A stretch of 64,000 nt of DNA from Martelella sp. HB161492 (lineage in GTDB: Bacteria > Pseudomonadota > Alphaproteobacteria > Rhizobiales > Rhizobiaceae), in contig NZ_JAATVV010000002.1 of NCBI RefSeq assembly GCF_013184775.1, forward strand, positions 214,301 to 278,300. The letters are read 5' to 3'. Shown here in pieces: positions 9,798 to 18,462 of this stretch. A program made the position numbers and the translations under genes. Under the pieces are notes generated by a model. It made no database searches, was not told the origin of the DNA, and was given only the letters and a program-made list of their open reading frames with translations. Within the stretch, counting starts at the first letter, position 1; each line of letters begins with the position of its first letter.

Positions 9798-9814
9798 TTC
9801 AGAATTCTTTCGGA

Positions 9815-10645
9815 TTACAGGCTTTTGCGCTTCAATGCGCGGACGAGCGCGAAATTCACCAGAACGGTCAGCACAAGGGTGCTGAGAAGCAGGAGAAAGG
9901 CCAAGGCGGCGCCGAAGGGCCAGTTTCCGACCCGCACAAACTGGTCGTAAACAGCCGGCGCCAGCATGGTGAAGTTGGGACCACCGAGCAGCACCGGCGT
10001 TGCATAGGCATTCATTGACATGATGAAGACGAGGACACAGCCTGCCACCACGCCGGGGGCAGCCTGCGGCAGCAGGATCCGCCGGAGCACCGTCAGAGGC
10101 GGAGCCCCGAGATTGGTGGCCGCCTCTTCCGTCTGTCGCGGAATGGCTTCGATCACGGCGGAAAGCGTCAGGATCATGTAGGGCATCACCACCGCGGCCG
10201 TGCCGAAGACGACTGCGGCGGGCTGATAAAGCAGTTTGTAAGGACCGAAGCCAAACAGGCCGAGAAAGGCGTTCAAGGCCCCGTCGGTGCTGAGAATGGC
10301 CATCCAGCCGGCGGCGCGTACGACATTGCCGACGAGCAGCGGAAAAAGCGTGAGGATGATCAGCGCCGATTTCCACCGGCTCTGCATCCGCGCCAGCCAG
10401 TAGGCCGGCGCGATCGACAGCAGCAGGCTGAGCGCCGTGCAGCTCACCGCGACCGCCACCGTGACCAGAAGGATCTTCTGGTAAAAGGGATCGGTGATCG
10501 CGTTCAGGTAATTCTCCCCGGTAACCGCCTCGACCATGAGTTCGGTGGGGCTGTAGTGGTTCAGCGATATGCGGAGCAGGCCTGCCATCGGCACGACCAG
10601 CAGCATGATCACCAGTGCGGTTGCGGGGAGAATCAGCAGGGGCAT
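9815..10645 (-). CDS. ABC transporter permease, PotB-like
   Basis: Inner-membrane permease of 276 residues with six predicted helices, beginning with a strongly hydrophobic segment (residues 3-23). The EAA loop reads EAIPRQTEEAATNLGAPPLTVL, typical of the polyamine/opine/phosphonate/iron class rather than the usual sugar permeases. It pairs with the other permease at 12808-13620. The gene starts 3 bases after the binding-protein stop, so it is part of one transcript running toward the beta-glucosidase. Confidence 0.88.
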   Translation of the reverse strand: MPLLILPATALVIMLLVVPMAGLLRISLNHYSPTELMVEAVTGENYLNAITDPFYQKILLVTVAVAVSCTALSLLLSIAPAYWLARMQSRWKSALIILTLFPLLVGNVVRAAGWMAILSTDGALNAFLGLFGFGPYKLLYQPAAVVFGTAAVVMPYMILTLSAVIEAIPRQTEEAATNLGAPPLTVLRRILLPQAAPGVVAGCVLVFIMSMNAYATPVLLGGPNFTMLAPAVYDQFVRVGNWPFGAALAFLLLLSTLVLTVLVNFALVRALKRKSL

Positions 10646-10648
10646 TGA

Positions 10649-11707
10649 TCAGCCTTTGAACTCGCGGTTCCAGAAATCGAAGATGGCGCTCTGATTTTCC
10701 ATGAGATAGGCGTTATCCATGGGCCGAAGCTTTGCCTGATCAGCCTCCGAAAGACCGATCCTGGCCTGAAGCTCCGGATCGAGCTTTGCATCGGTCACTG
10801 AAGGAAGATAGCCGATCGCCTCGGAGAAACCGGTCTGGGACTCCGGCTCGAGGGCAGCATTGATATAGGCGAAGGCGGCATCCTTGTGCGGCGCGTTCTT
10901 TGGCACGCAAAGCTCGAAGGCAATCGGGATCGATCCCTCGACCGGCACGGCCGAGGCGATGTTCAGTCCGGCCTTCTGCCAGGCATAGCCGCGGGCCACA
11001 TAGTTGAGCGTGATCCAGATATCTTCGGACTTGAAGGCCGTTGCGATCGATTCATTGGTCGGCAGGATCTGAGCCTGCTGCTCGTTCTTCAGCTCCAGAA
11101 GCTTTGCCTGACCGGGCGTGAAATCGGTCATCGAGCCGCCGCCAACCAGAGCGGCGACCGCCGACGTGGCCGTATAGAGAACGTCGGAAATGCCGACCTT
11201 GCCCTTGTAGGCCGGGTTCCAGAGATCGGCATAGCTGGTCGGCGGCGTGGTGATCTTCTCGGGATTGTAGAGAATGGCGATGTAGGAATAGAGCTGTGGT
11301 GCCGAATAGGATTTTCGCAGCGCCGGAATGATCTTGGAGAGACGCGGAATACTGGTCTCGTCAAGCGTCTCGAGAACGCCGATCTGCGACATCGGATACA
11401 TATCCAGATCAGCAAGAACGGCGACATCGAAGCTCGACTGCCGGCGCATCTTCTCGGTGCGGAGCTTGGTCTGGCGCGCTTCGGTCGTTGAAATGTCCTG
11501 CAGGACCTCATAGCCCTCAGGGACCATGACCCGGTCATCGACGATCTTGCGCATCAGGTCTGCATAGTCGCCGCCGAAAATGGAGGCGATAACCTGTTTC
11601 TGCTCGTCCGCGCTGGCGGAAAAGGGCAGACCGGCGGCGACAAATGCCGAGGTCATGGCGCTCGAAAGGAGAAAGGAGCGCCGGTTCAGGCTGAATGTAT
11701 CTGACAT
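10649..11707 (-). CDS. periplasmic substrate-binding protein, PotD-like, Tat signal
   Basis: Extracellular solute-binding protein of 352 residues. The N-terminus has a twin-arginine signal (LNRRSFLLSS, hydrophobic core, then FSASA as cleavage site). The mature part resembles spermidine/putrescine-type binding proteins (VIASIFGGDYADLM, ILYNPEKI, YADLWNPAYKGKVG). The substrate is not polyamine for certain: the operon ends in a beta-glucosidase and is faced by a LacI regulator, so a carbohydrate or glycoside ligand is at least as likely. It lies between the ATPase and the PotB-like permease genes. Confidence 0.85.
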   Translation of the reverse strand: MSDTFSLNRRSFLLSSAMTSAFVAAGLPFSASADEQKQVIASIFGGDYADLMRKIVDDRVMVPEGYEVLQDISTTEARQTKLRTEKMRRQSSFDVAVLADLDMYPMSQIGVLETLDETSIPRLSKIIPALRKSYSAPQLYSYIAILYNPEKITTPPTSYADLWNPAYKGKVGISDVLYTATSAVAALVGGGSMTDFTPGQAKLLELKNEQQAQILPTNESIATAFKSEDIWITLNYVARGYAWQKAGLNIASAVPVEGSIPIAFELCVPKNAPHKDAAFAYINAALEPESQTGFSEAIGYLPSVTDAKLDPELQARIGLSEADQAKLRPMDNAYLMENQSAIFDFWNREFKG

Positions 11708-11735
11708 TTCAAAGTTCCCTGTTTGTTGTGTTCAC

Positions 11736-12782
11736 TCATTGGTCCGCCGGCAGAAGCCGGGCATTCTGTCTTGCCCAGTCGAGGGTGACATGATCGCCGA
11801 CCTGCCATTGGGGATAGCGGTTGTCGGTAGCAGCCACGACGAGCAGTCGGGTTCCGGCAAAGTCGATTTCATATTCAGTGCTTGCGCCGAGATAGGTGAT
11901 CCGGCAGATCCTGCTGCCGCCCTCGCCTGCGGTCGTCATGGCGATATGTTCGGGCCTCAGCGCCAGCACCTGTTCGCCAACGCCGGACGCCTCCTGGGCA
12001 AGGCTGGGGAACACCGCCCCGCTTTCGGCGCGGAAGGTGCCCGGGCCTAGCTGCTCTCCGGCAATCAGGTTGCACCGGCCGATAAAGCCGGCAACGAAGA
12101 CATCCGATGGCGTTTCATAGAGTTCCTTCGGCGTTCCGGCCTGCCGGACAACGCCGCCCTGCATCACCACCATGCGATCCGCCATGACCAGCGCTTCTTC
12201 CTGATCATGCGTGACGATCAGCGTCGTCAATCCGAGACGCTGCTGAAGGTCGCGGATTTCATGCTGCACTTCGGCCCGCAGTTTCGCATCGAGATTGGAA
12301 AGCGGTTCATCAAGCAGCAGCAGAGCGGGGTTCACCGCCAGAGCACGCGCCAGCGCGACGCGCTGCTGCTGTCCACCTGACAATTGTTTGGGCATCCGCT
12401 CGGCGAGATGGCCAAGCTGCACCATATCAAGCGCCGTCTTGATCCGCTCGTCCCGCTCCGCACGTCCGACCTTGCGCATTTCGAGGCCGAAACCGACATT
12501 GGCCGCAACACTCATATGCGGAAACAGCGCGTAGGACTGAAACACCATGCCGGTATCACGCCTGTAGGGTGCAAGCCGGGTGATATCGCGTCCGTCCAGC
12601 AGAATTGAACCGGATGTCGGTTCGACGAAGCCAGCGACCATGCGCAATGTCGTCGATTTTCCGCAGCCGGAGGGTCCGAGCAGAGCAACAAGTTCTCCGT
12701 CCGCAATATCGAGATGGAGCCCGCGCACGACATCCGTATCATGATAGCGTTTGAACAGGTTTTCGATTTTCAGGCTGGCCAA
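11736..12782 (-). CDS. ABC transporter ATPase, PotA/UgpC-like
   Basis: Cytoplasmic ATPase, 348 residues. Walker A is GPSGCGKST, the signature is LSGGQQQRVALARALA, Walker B ends LLLLDEPLSNLDA, and a C-terminal TOBE domain follows (about 270-345). I favour TTG 12782 (protein beginning MASLKIENLF) because GGGAG lies 7 bases upstream and family homology begins there; a GTG at 12818 is in frame but lacks a ribosome site and would overlap the upstream permease. It energises the two PotB/PotC-like permeases of this operon. Confidence 0.88.
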   Translation of the reverse strand: MASLKIENLFKRYHDTDVVRGLHLDIADGELVALLGPSGCGKSTTLRMVAGFVEPTSGSILLDGRDITRLAPYRRDTGMVFQSYALFPHMSVAANVGFGLEMRKVGRAERDERIKTALDMVQLGHLAERMPKQLSGGQQQRVALARALAVNPALLLLDEPLSNLDAKLRAEVQHEIRDLQQRLGLTTLIVTHDQEEALVMADRMVVMQGGVVRQAGTPKELYETPSDVFVAGFIGRCNLIAGEQLGPGTFRAESGAVFPSLAQEASGVGEQVLALRPEHIAMTTAGEGGSRICRITYLGASTEYEIDFAGTRLLVVAATDNRYPQWQVGDHVTLDWARQNARLLPADQ

Positions 12783-12807
12783 GGGGACACTCCCGGAATG
12801 AATGGCG

Positions 12808-13620
12808 TCAGAAAGCACGCGCGAGTTTGACGTAGCGATCGGTGATCAGCATCAGGATCGCGATCAGGAGGATTTGCAGCGTTCCAACGGCAGCGAGGGT
12901 CGGATCGACACGGAATTCGAGATAGTTCAGCATTGCGACCGGCAGGGTGATTTTGCCGGGGCCGATCAGGAGCAGTGACAGTTCCAGATTCTCAAAGCTC
13001 TGGATGAAGGAGAACATCGCTCCGGCGATGATGCCCGAGCGCATCATTGGAAGTGTGATGCGCCAGATCACCGTCCATGGCGGCGCACCGAGATTGACAG
13101 CAGCCTCCTCGACCGTTGGATCAAGCCCTTCCATGCTGGCGAGCACCAGCCGGACCGTCCAGGGGATGGTCAGCAGAACATGGGCAGCGATCAGCCCGGC
13201 ACTCGTGCCGACGATGGTGGTGTCAAAACTGTTTTCCAGCCGGATGTAAAAAATATAGAGCGCCGTCCCCATAATGATCGACGGCACGGCCAGCGGCCCG
13301 AGAAGCAGACCAGACACCAACTTTTTTCCGGTAAAATGTCCGCGGAAGATTGCATAGGCGGCAGCGCCGCCGCATGGAACGCCGATGGCGGTGGCAATCA
13401 ATGCCAGCTTGACCGTTTCAATCAGCCCCGAGCGAAACTCATCACGGGCCCAGGCATTGGCAAACCACTTCAAAGTGAGGCCGCTCGGTGGAAAACTGAC
13501 AATGGGATCGCTAAAGAAACTGATGACGACGACGGCTATGACCGGCGCCAATATGAAAATATATGTCACGAGGACAAGACACAGAAAGGCTGCGTGGGAT
13601 AGCCGGCGCGGTGCTGCCAT
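12808..13620 (-). CDS. ABC transporter permease, PotC-like (first gene of operon)
   Basis: Inner-membrane permease, 270 residues, six helices, with the EAA loop EEAAVNLGAPPWTVIWRITLP. It is the promoter-proximal gene of the operon permease / ATPase / binding protein / permease / GH3 enzyme. ATG 13620 is preceded by GGAG at about 8 bases; the frame also allows an adjoining TTG. The 134 bases between it and the divergent lacI-type gene hold two identical palindromes, so this gene is very likely under that repressor. Confidence 0.87.
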   Translation of the reverse strand: MAAPRRLSHAAFLCLVLVTYIFILAPVIAVVVISFFSDPIVSFPPSGLTLKWFANAWARDEFRSGLIETVKLALIATAIGVPCGGAAAYAIFRGHFTGKKLVSGLLLGPLAVPSIIMGTALYIFYIRLENSFDTTIVGTSAGLIAAHVLLTIPWTVRLVLASMEGLDPTVEEAAVNLGAPPWTVIWRITLPMMRSGIIAGAMFSFIQSFENLELSLLLIGPGKITLPVAMLNYLEFRVDPTLAAVGTLQILLIAILMLITDRYVKLARAF

Positions 13621-13694
13621 CAAAACGGGCTCCGGGCTGGGCGAAATCTTTGGAGCGCAGCCATTCAGTGTGGTAGAACGAAGATGAAATCTTC

Positions 13695-13731
13695 ATGATG
13701 ACGTCATCATAATCAATGATGACGTCATCAT
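13695..13731. promoter_or_regulatory. twin 16-bp palindromic operators between divergent genes
   Basis: Two identical perfect palindromes ATGATGACGTCATCAT lie at 13695-13710 and 13716-13731. Their centres are 21 bases apart, two helical turns, so bound dimers would sit on the same DNA face. They lie 24 bases before the LacI-type gene start and 75 bases before the operon start on the other strand, the expected place for an operator controlling both. Even-length palindromes centred on CG are usual for LacI-family repressors. Confidence 0.75.
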
Positions 13732-13754
13732 CAACGATAAATTTGAGGATTGGC

Positions 13755-14813
13755 ATGAACAAGCGGCGACAGCCAACCATGGGGGACGTGGCAAGGATTG
13801 CAGGTGTTTCGCCTGCAACAGTGGCCAGGGTCATTTATGAGCCGGGCAAGGTCGGCCCGGACAAATGCGCCCGGGTTCAGGCCGCGATCGACGAGACCGG
13901 CTACCGTCCCAATGTTGTTGCACGCGGCCTTCGCACCCAGCGCAGCTGGACGATCGGGCTGATCATCGTTGACGGCAGTCTCAATCCGTTCTTTGTCCAT
14001 CTCAGTCACGCCATTCGGGTTGAAGCGCTGGCGCGGGGCTACACGACCCTGACCTTTCAACATGGCACCAGCCCCGAAACGGCATCGGCCGCCGTTGCCG
14101 AGATGATCCAGCGGCAGGTCGATGCCGTCGTGTTTTCCTATGCCCTCAGAACCGATGACATTCAGCCATTGCTGGACAAGAAGATCCCCGTCATTCAGAT
14201 CGAGCAGGAGGTTGTCGATCGGACCGATGCCGTGCTGACGGATCCGAAGCCAGGGATAGACGAGGCCATCGCCCATCTCTGCGCGCTAGGCCATCACAGG
14301 ATTGCCTTTATTGGCGGAGATCCGGTGCTTTATACCCGTCCGCCGGTTCATGGTTCGACCATGGAACGCGACAGGCTGCTGGCCTTTCACGATGCAATCG
14401 CCCGCAATGGCGCCGATCCCGATCCTGATCTGGTCGTATTGGGGCGCTATTTCGGTGCAAACCGGCAGGACCCAGCCAGCGAGGGACGCGCAATGATGGA
14501 ACGCCTGCTTGCCTTGCCGAACCGGCCAACGGCCATTCTGGCATCAAGCGACGTTCTGGCCGCTGGCGTTCTGCAAACATTGGGCGCTCATGGCCTCAGC
14601 GTTCCGGAAGACATGTCACTGATCGGCTTCGATGATTCCGTCGCCAGCCTCTTGACCCCTCCCCTGCACTCAATCACGCGACCGCTGGATCAGATGGCCC
14701 GGAAAGCGATCGAGCTTGTCATCTCAACGATTGAGAACAAGGATCACACCCCGCAACGCATCCTCTTTCCAACATCAATGTTTCGAAGAGCATCTACTGC
14801 CGTGGCCCGGTAG
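13755..14813 (+). CDS. LacI-family transcriptional repressor
   Basis: DNA-binding regulator of 352 residues. The N-terminal helix-turn-helix reads MGDVARIAGVSPATVARVI and is followed by a hinge and a periplasmic-binding-protein-like sensor domain (WTIGLIIVDGSLNPFF to the C-terminal SLIGFDDSVAS). ATG 13755 has GAGG 7 bases upstream and begins just before the helix-turn-helix; the frame extends to 13716, but that would place coding sequence inside the palindromic operator. It probably represses the divergent ABC/beta-glucosidase operon and itself, released by a glycoside or its product. Confidence 0.9.
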   Translation: MNKRRQPTMGDVARIAGVSPATVARVIYEPGKVGPDKCARVQAAIDETGYRPNVVARGLRTQRSWTIGLIIVDGSLNPFFVHLSHAIRVEALARGYTTLTFQHGTSPETASAAVAEMIQRQVDAVVFSYALRTDDIQPLLDKKIPVIQIEQEVVDRTDAVLTDPKPGIDEAIAHLCALGHHRIAFIGGDPVLYTRPPVHGSTMERDRLLAFHDAIARNGADPDPDLVVLGRYFGANRQDPASEGRAMMERLLALPNRPTAILASSDVLAAGVLQTLGAHGLSVPEDMSLIGFDDSVASLLTPPLHSITRPLDQMARKAIELVISTIENKDHTPQRILFPTSMFRRASTAVAR

Positions 14814-15049
14814 ATGGATGATGACGGAAACCCATGATCACCTGTGCGTTACGCCGGCAGAATGCGTCGGTTGGAAAAACGGCGATCACTCCATCTATTG
14901 ACGCCTGCTGATCAAGATAAACGCTGCAAATCCTCGGCCATTCATCTTACTTTTCCAGTTTTCTTCAATAACACGAAAGACTTAGGAAAGCGGCGTTCTA
15001 TCTATTCACATGTTGTCGCTGCTGAACGCATCGTTTTCGGCGGTGCGCG

Positions 15050-15796
15050 TCAGGGCTGCTGCGTCGGCATGATGTAGAGTTCGGCGACATCAACATGAGT
15101 GGGAGCCTGCGCAGCGAACATTACCGCGTTGGCGATATCTGCGCTGTCCAAAAACTTGATCATGCTGCGGTAGGAGGCAAGCTGCTGACGTGCCACAGGA
15201 TCGGCTATATGGTCTCCAAGCTCGGTGTCGACGAGACCAGGCTGTATGCAGGTAACACGTATATTGTGCGCTGGCCCGACCTCCATGCGTAGCCCTTCGC
15301 TAAAGGAGGCGACAGCGAATTTGGTGGCCGAATATACCGCAAGGCCCGGTGCTGCCTTGCGACCGGCCACCGATGAGATGTTGAAGATATGTCCAGCCTT
15401 CTGCGCGATCATATGCGGCATAACGACTGCGGTCGCGTTTAGTACGCCCTTGAAGTTGGTATCGACCATCCGGTTCCAGTCATCGGACTGCAGGAGCTCG
15501 CCATTGGCCTGCGGCATGACGCCCGCATTATTGACGAGGATGTCGACCGAGCCGAAGCTCTTCAGCAGCGCCGCCACGCCTGCATTGACCGAATTCGCGT
15601 CAGCTACATCCATTTCCAGTACCAGCGCGGATCCGCCGTCTCCGGTGATTTCGGTCCTAAGCGCCTCCAGTCGATCGACACGCCGCGCGGCGATGCCGAC
15701 CTTGACGCCTGCCGCCGCCAGCTTGCGCGCTGTAGCTGCGCCGATGCCGCTCGACGCACCGGTGATGAGGGCAACTTTGCCCGCTATATCCGTCAT
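15050..15796 (-). CDS. SDR-family oxidoreductase
   Basis: NAD(P)-dependent short-chain dehydrogenase of 248 residues. The cofactor loop is TGASSGIG (residues 13-20), NNAG is at about 89-92, the catalytic Ser is in FNISSVAG, and the YSATK motif supplies Tyr and Lys. The substrate is not predictable. It faces the AraC-type gene at 16000 with 203 bases between them, a common arrangement in which the AraC protein controls the reductase. Confidence 0.9.
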   Translation of the reverse strand: MTDIAGKVALITGASSGIGAATARKLAAAGVKVGIAARRVDRLEALRTEITGDGGSALVLEMDVADANSVNAGVAALLKSFGSVDILVNNAGVMPQANGELLQSDDWNRMVDTNFKGVLNATAVVMPHMIAQKAGHIFNISSVAGRKAAPGLAVYSATKFAVASFSEGLRMEVGPAHNIRVTCIQPGLVDTELGDHIADPVARQQLASYRSMIKFLDSADIANAVMFAAQAPTHVDVAELYIMPTQQP

Positions 15797-15999
15797 GTGT
15801 TTTTCTCCTTGATTGCAGTTTAGGTGCGAGTGATCCGATCTGGCAGCACACCAAAAGGCACCTGACTGTAGGTGGACGGCGTTAGGACGGTTAGCCTGAT
15901 CGTTCTCGATTATTGCCCAATCGTCTTGAAACGCGGGTTTTCGGATTGGCAGATCTTGGGCTTCCCCCTATCGTGAACGTCAGGATGTGTTGAGAGAGC

Positions 16000-16962
16000 A
16001 TGACAGAACACCTTGGAACTGATTTCGGCTTGAGAAGGGAGACTGCGCCGGCTCGCGCAGTTTTGGCGGATGCGATTGCCCGATCGCTCGGCGACAAGAA
16101 CGATCTAGTGACGTCAATCCCGGGTTTGATTTTGACCCGGAGGTTCCACGTCGGACCGCCAGAGTCCTTTCTCTACGAGCCGAGCCTATCCTTGGTCGTT
16201 CAGGGCGAGAAACGTGTGATGCTGGGCGACACGACCTATCGCTATGATGAGACCCGCTTCTTGCTGACGGCGCTCAATCTTCCGACCATCGCGCAAGTCC
16301 TCAAGGCCAAGCCGGAGCAGCCCTACCTCGCCATCTTGCTGAAGCTCGATCTTGGTGCAGCAAAGCAGATGATTGCCAATATTGACGTTGCCGAGCCGCG
16401 CACTCATGCCGCAGACCCAGGCATGGCCACGGGTCCCGCAACAGAACCCCTGTTTGCGGCGGTCCGTCGGCTCGTCGAACTTCTCGACGCGCCTGAGGAT
16501 ATTCCGGTCCTAGCGGATCTCATCCAGCGCGAGATCCTTTATCGCCTGCTCACCAGCCCGGTCGGTTTCCGTCTGCGCCAGATTGTGCGCTTGGGAACGC
16601 ACGGAAACCGGGTCGCACGCGCGATCGGCTGGCTGAACGAGAACTATGCCAGTCCCTTACGGGTCGAGCAGTTGGCAGAGATATCGGCCATGGGTGTTTC
16701 CACGCTGTATCACCACTTCCGGATGATGACGGCAATGAGTCCGCTTCAGTTCCAAAAACATCTAAGGCTGCATGAAGCGCGGCGCCTTATGTTAAGCGAC
16801 GAGCTGGATGCTGGCAGCGCGGCCTTTCGGGTCGGTTACGAAAGCGCGACTCAGTTCAACCGCGAATATCGACGTCTGTTTGGTGCGCCGCCTGTCCGCC
16901 ACGTCAGGGCGCTACGATTTTCCAGCCCGCCTCTGGCGGACGAGCCTGCCTCGACCGATTGA
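16000..16962 (+). CDS. AraC-family transcriptional regulator
   Basis: Regulator of 320 residues with an N-terminal AraC_N domain (about 30-180, ESFLYEPSLSLVVQGEKRVMLG) and a C-terminal double helix-turn-helix (about 215-310, including LAEISAMGVSTLYHHFRMMTAMSPLQF). This subgroup is often encoded next to and divergent from an SDR or aldo-keto reductase gene, as here, and probably activates it. Confidence 0.88.
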   Translation: MTEHLGTDFGLRRETAPARAVLADAIARSLGDKNDLVTSIPGLILTRRFHVGPPESFLYEPSLSLVVQGEKRVMLGDTTYRYDETRFLLTALNLPTIAQVLKAKPEQPYLAILLKLDLGAAKQMIANIDVAEPRTHAADPGMATGPATEPLFAAVRRLVELLDAPEDIPVLADLIQREILYRLLTSPVGFRLRQIVRLGTHGNRVARAIGWLNENYASPLRVEQLAEISAMGVSTLYHHFRMMTAMSPLQFQKHLRLHEARRLMLSDELDAGSAAFRVGYESATQFNREYRRLFGAPPVRHVRALRFSSPPLADEPASTD

Positions 16963-17207
16963 GAACTGAGCCGCACGCTCCTGACGACATCCTCGCGTCA
17001 GTCGGCGCAGATCACCCGCAATAGAGCTGCCTCCTCCTTTGTTGGTGACTTTACGCATCGCCATCTTGTCACATGGCGATGCCGGCGGCAGGGGCATCCA
17101 ACCCATCAGGGGCAATCAACACTTCGCTATGCCGAAAAAACGATGTCACTGTATATCATGACGCCAAACTGACTGATATTCGAAGTTCATGACGAGGACT
17201 CATATTG

Positions 17208-18080
17208 ATGATCGATATCCAGCCGCTTGCCATCCTGCGCGAGATTGACCGGACCGGTAGCCTGACCCAGGCCGCCGAGCAGCTGAACCTCACGCAATCG
17301 GCGGTCAGCCATGCAATCCGCCGCTTCGAGGAACGTCACGGCGTGAAGCTTTGGGAGCGCGAGGGGCACAAGCTGCGTCTGACGCTTGCCGGGAGCTATC
17401 TTCTCGGCCTTGCGATGCGGGTTCTCCCGCAGCTCGAACATGGGGCCTCGGTTATCGAGGACTTTGCACGCGGGCGGCGCGGCGCGATCCGGGTGGGGAT
17501 GGAATGCCATCCCTGCCAGGACTGGCTGATGCGTGTGGTCGACCCGTTTCTCGTGGCATGGCCCGATGTCGAGCTGGATGTGACGACGGCCTTTCAGTTC
17601 GGTGGACTGTCAGCACTTCTGAGCCACGAGATCGACATTCTTGTCACTCCCGACCCGCTCGAGCGTCCGGAAGTCGAATACAAACCCGTCTTCGATTACG
17701 AACTGGTTCTGGCCGTATCGGAGGGACACTCTCTGGCACAGAAACAATGGGTCGAACCCGCTGATCTGGCGGACGAGATCCTGATCACTTATCCGGTTCC
17801 CCGTGAGAGGCTGGATATCTATACCGGCTTTCTCGTACCCGCCCATACCGAACCGCGCAAACACCGGACGGTGGAAACGACCGACCTGATGTTGCGACTG
17901 GTGGCCTCCGGCCGCGCCGTCAGCGCAACCCCTGACTGGCTGCTGCGTGAGACAAAGGACGTCAAGGGTGTCAGGCTCGGCAAAGGGATCGCAAAGTCCA
18001 TCCATCTCGGCTACCGCAAGGGCGCGCGTCCAGACTATCTGGACGGGTTCATGGCGCTGGCCAGAACGGCAAAAATCTGA
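17208..18080 (+). CDS. metR: LysR-family regulator of methionine synthesis, MetR-like
   Basis: LysR regulator of 290 residues: winged helix at 1-60 (LTQAAEQLNLTQSAVSHAIRR) and a co-inducer domain closely matching MetR, with MECHPCQDWLM, VFDYELVLAVSEGH, LITYPVPRERLDIY and the TTDLMLRLVASG segment. MetR senses homocysteine and activates methionine synthase genes. The next genes on the same strand are mesX and mesD, which supports this role. ATG 17208 has GAGG 10 bases upstream. The 18081-18462 gap to mesX contains a RIME-like element and an AT-rich stretch around 18170-18205. Confidence 0.85.
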   Translation: MIDIQPLAILREIDRTGSLTQAAEQLNLTQSAVSHAIRRFEERHGVKLWEREGHKLRLTLAGSYLLGLAMRVLPQLEHGASVIEDFARGRRGAIRVGMECHPCQDWLMRVVDPFLVAWPDVELDVTTAFQFGGLSALLSHEIDILVTPDPLERPEVEYKPVFDYELVLAVSEGHSLAQKQWVEPADLADEILITYPVPRERLDIYTGFLVPAHTEPRKHRTVETTDLMLRLVASGRAVSATPDWLLRETKDVKGVRLGKGIAKSIHLGYRKGARPDYLDGFMALARTAKI

Positions 18081-18319
18081 GCCCGCCTCTGCATTCAGTT
18101 GCTCCGTCTCAGCGGCAATAGCGCGCCATTCTTGCCGTTTATCAGGTCTGCTTGAGCGCAGAATGAAAATTTGTCATGTTTTCCTGAAATAAAATCATTT
18201 TTATTCATGCATCTGCTCGGGCATAGAAAAGGCATTGCACGGCCTGGCGAACCAGGAATGTGCAGCTCAGGTGAGCATGAATTGAGAATCAAGAGACCAT
18301 GAACAGGCGAGAAACGGCC

Positions 18320-18427
18320 TGGAGCGCCGTGCGTCCTTTTGGACGCACCAGGACGCTCGATCTTATTGAATCAACGCATCTTTCTTTTCGAAAATCGATT
18401 CCGATTTTCGAAAAGAAAGATGCGCTA
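18320..18427 (-). repeat. RIME-like intergenic palindromic element, copy 2 (reverse orientation)
   Basis: Reverse-oriented copy of the two-hairpin element. A compound hairpin at 18322-18358 (GAGCG...CGCTC with inner GTGCGTCC/GGACGCAC) is followed by the spacer CTTATTGAATCAACGC and a 23-base-pair stem with a 4-base loop at 18375-18424. It lies between metR and mesX and is likely to be transcribed as a stable hairpin in the mesX leader if transcription starts upstream of it. Confidence 0.78.
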
Positions 18428-18462
18428 GGGCACTGCCCTCAAAGCCAGGACAGCAGATCACG

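Noticed and set aside
7401-10376. Single 991-codon minus-strand frame as one large protein
   Set aside because: Its first 193 codons are the out-of-frame complement of the PotB-like permease region and are arginine/histidine-rich without family features; GH3 homology starts at 9797.
18081-18320. SAM-type riboswitch upstream of mesX
   Set aside because: I looked for a pseudoknot or conserved core expected of SAM-II or related classes and saw only AT-rich DNA and the RIME-like hairpins.
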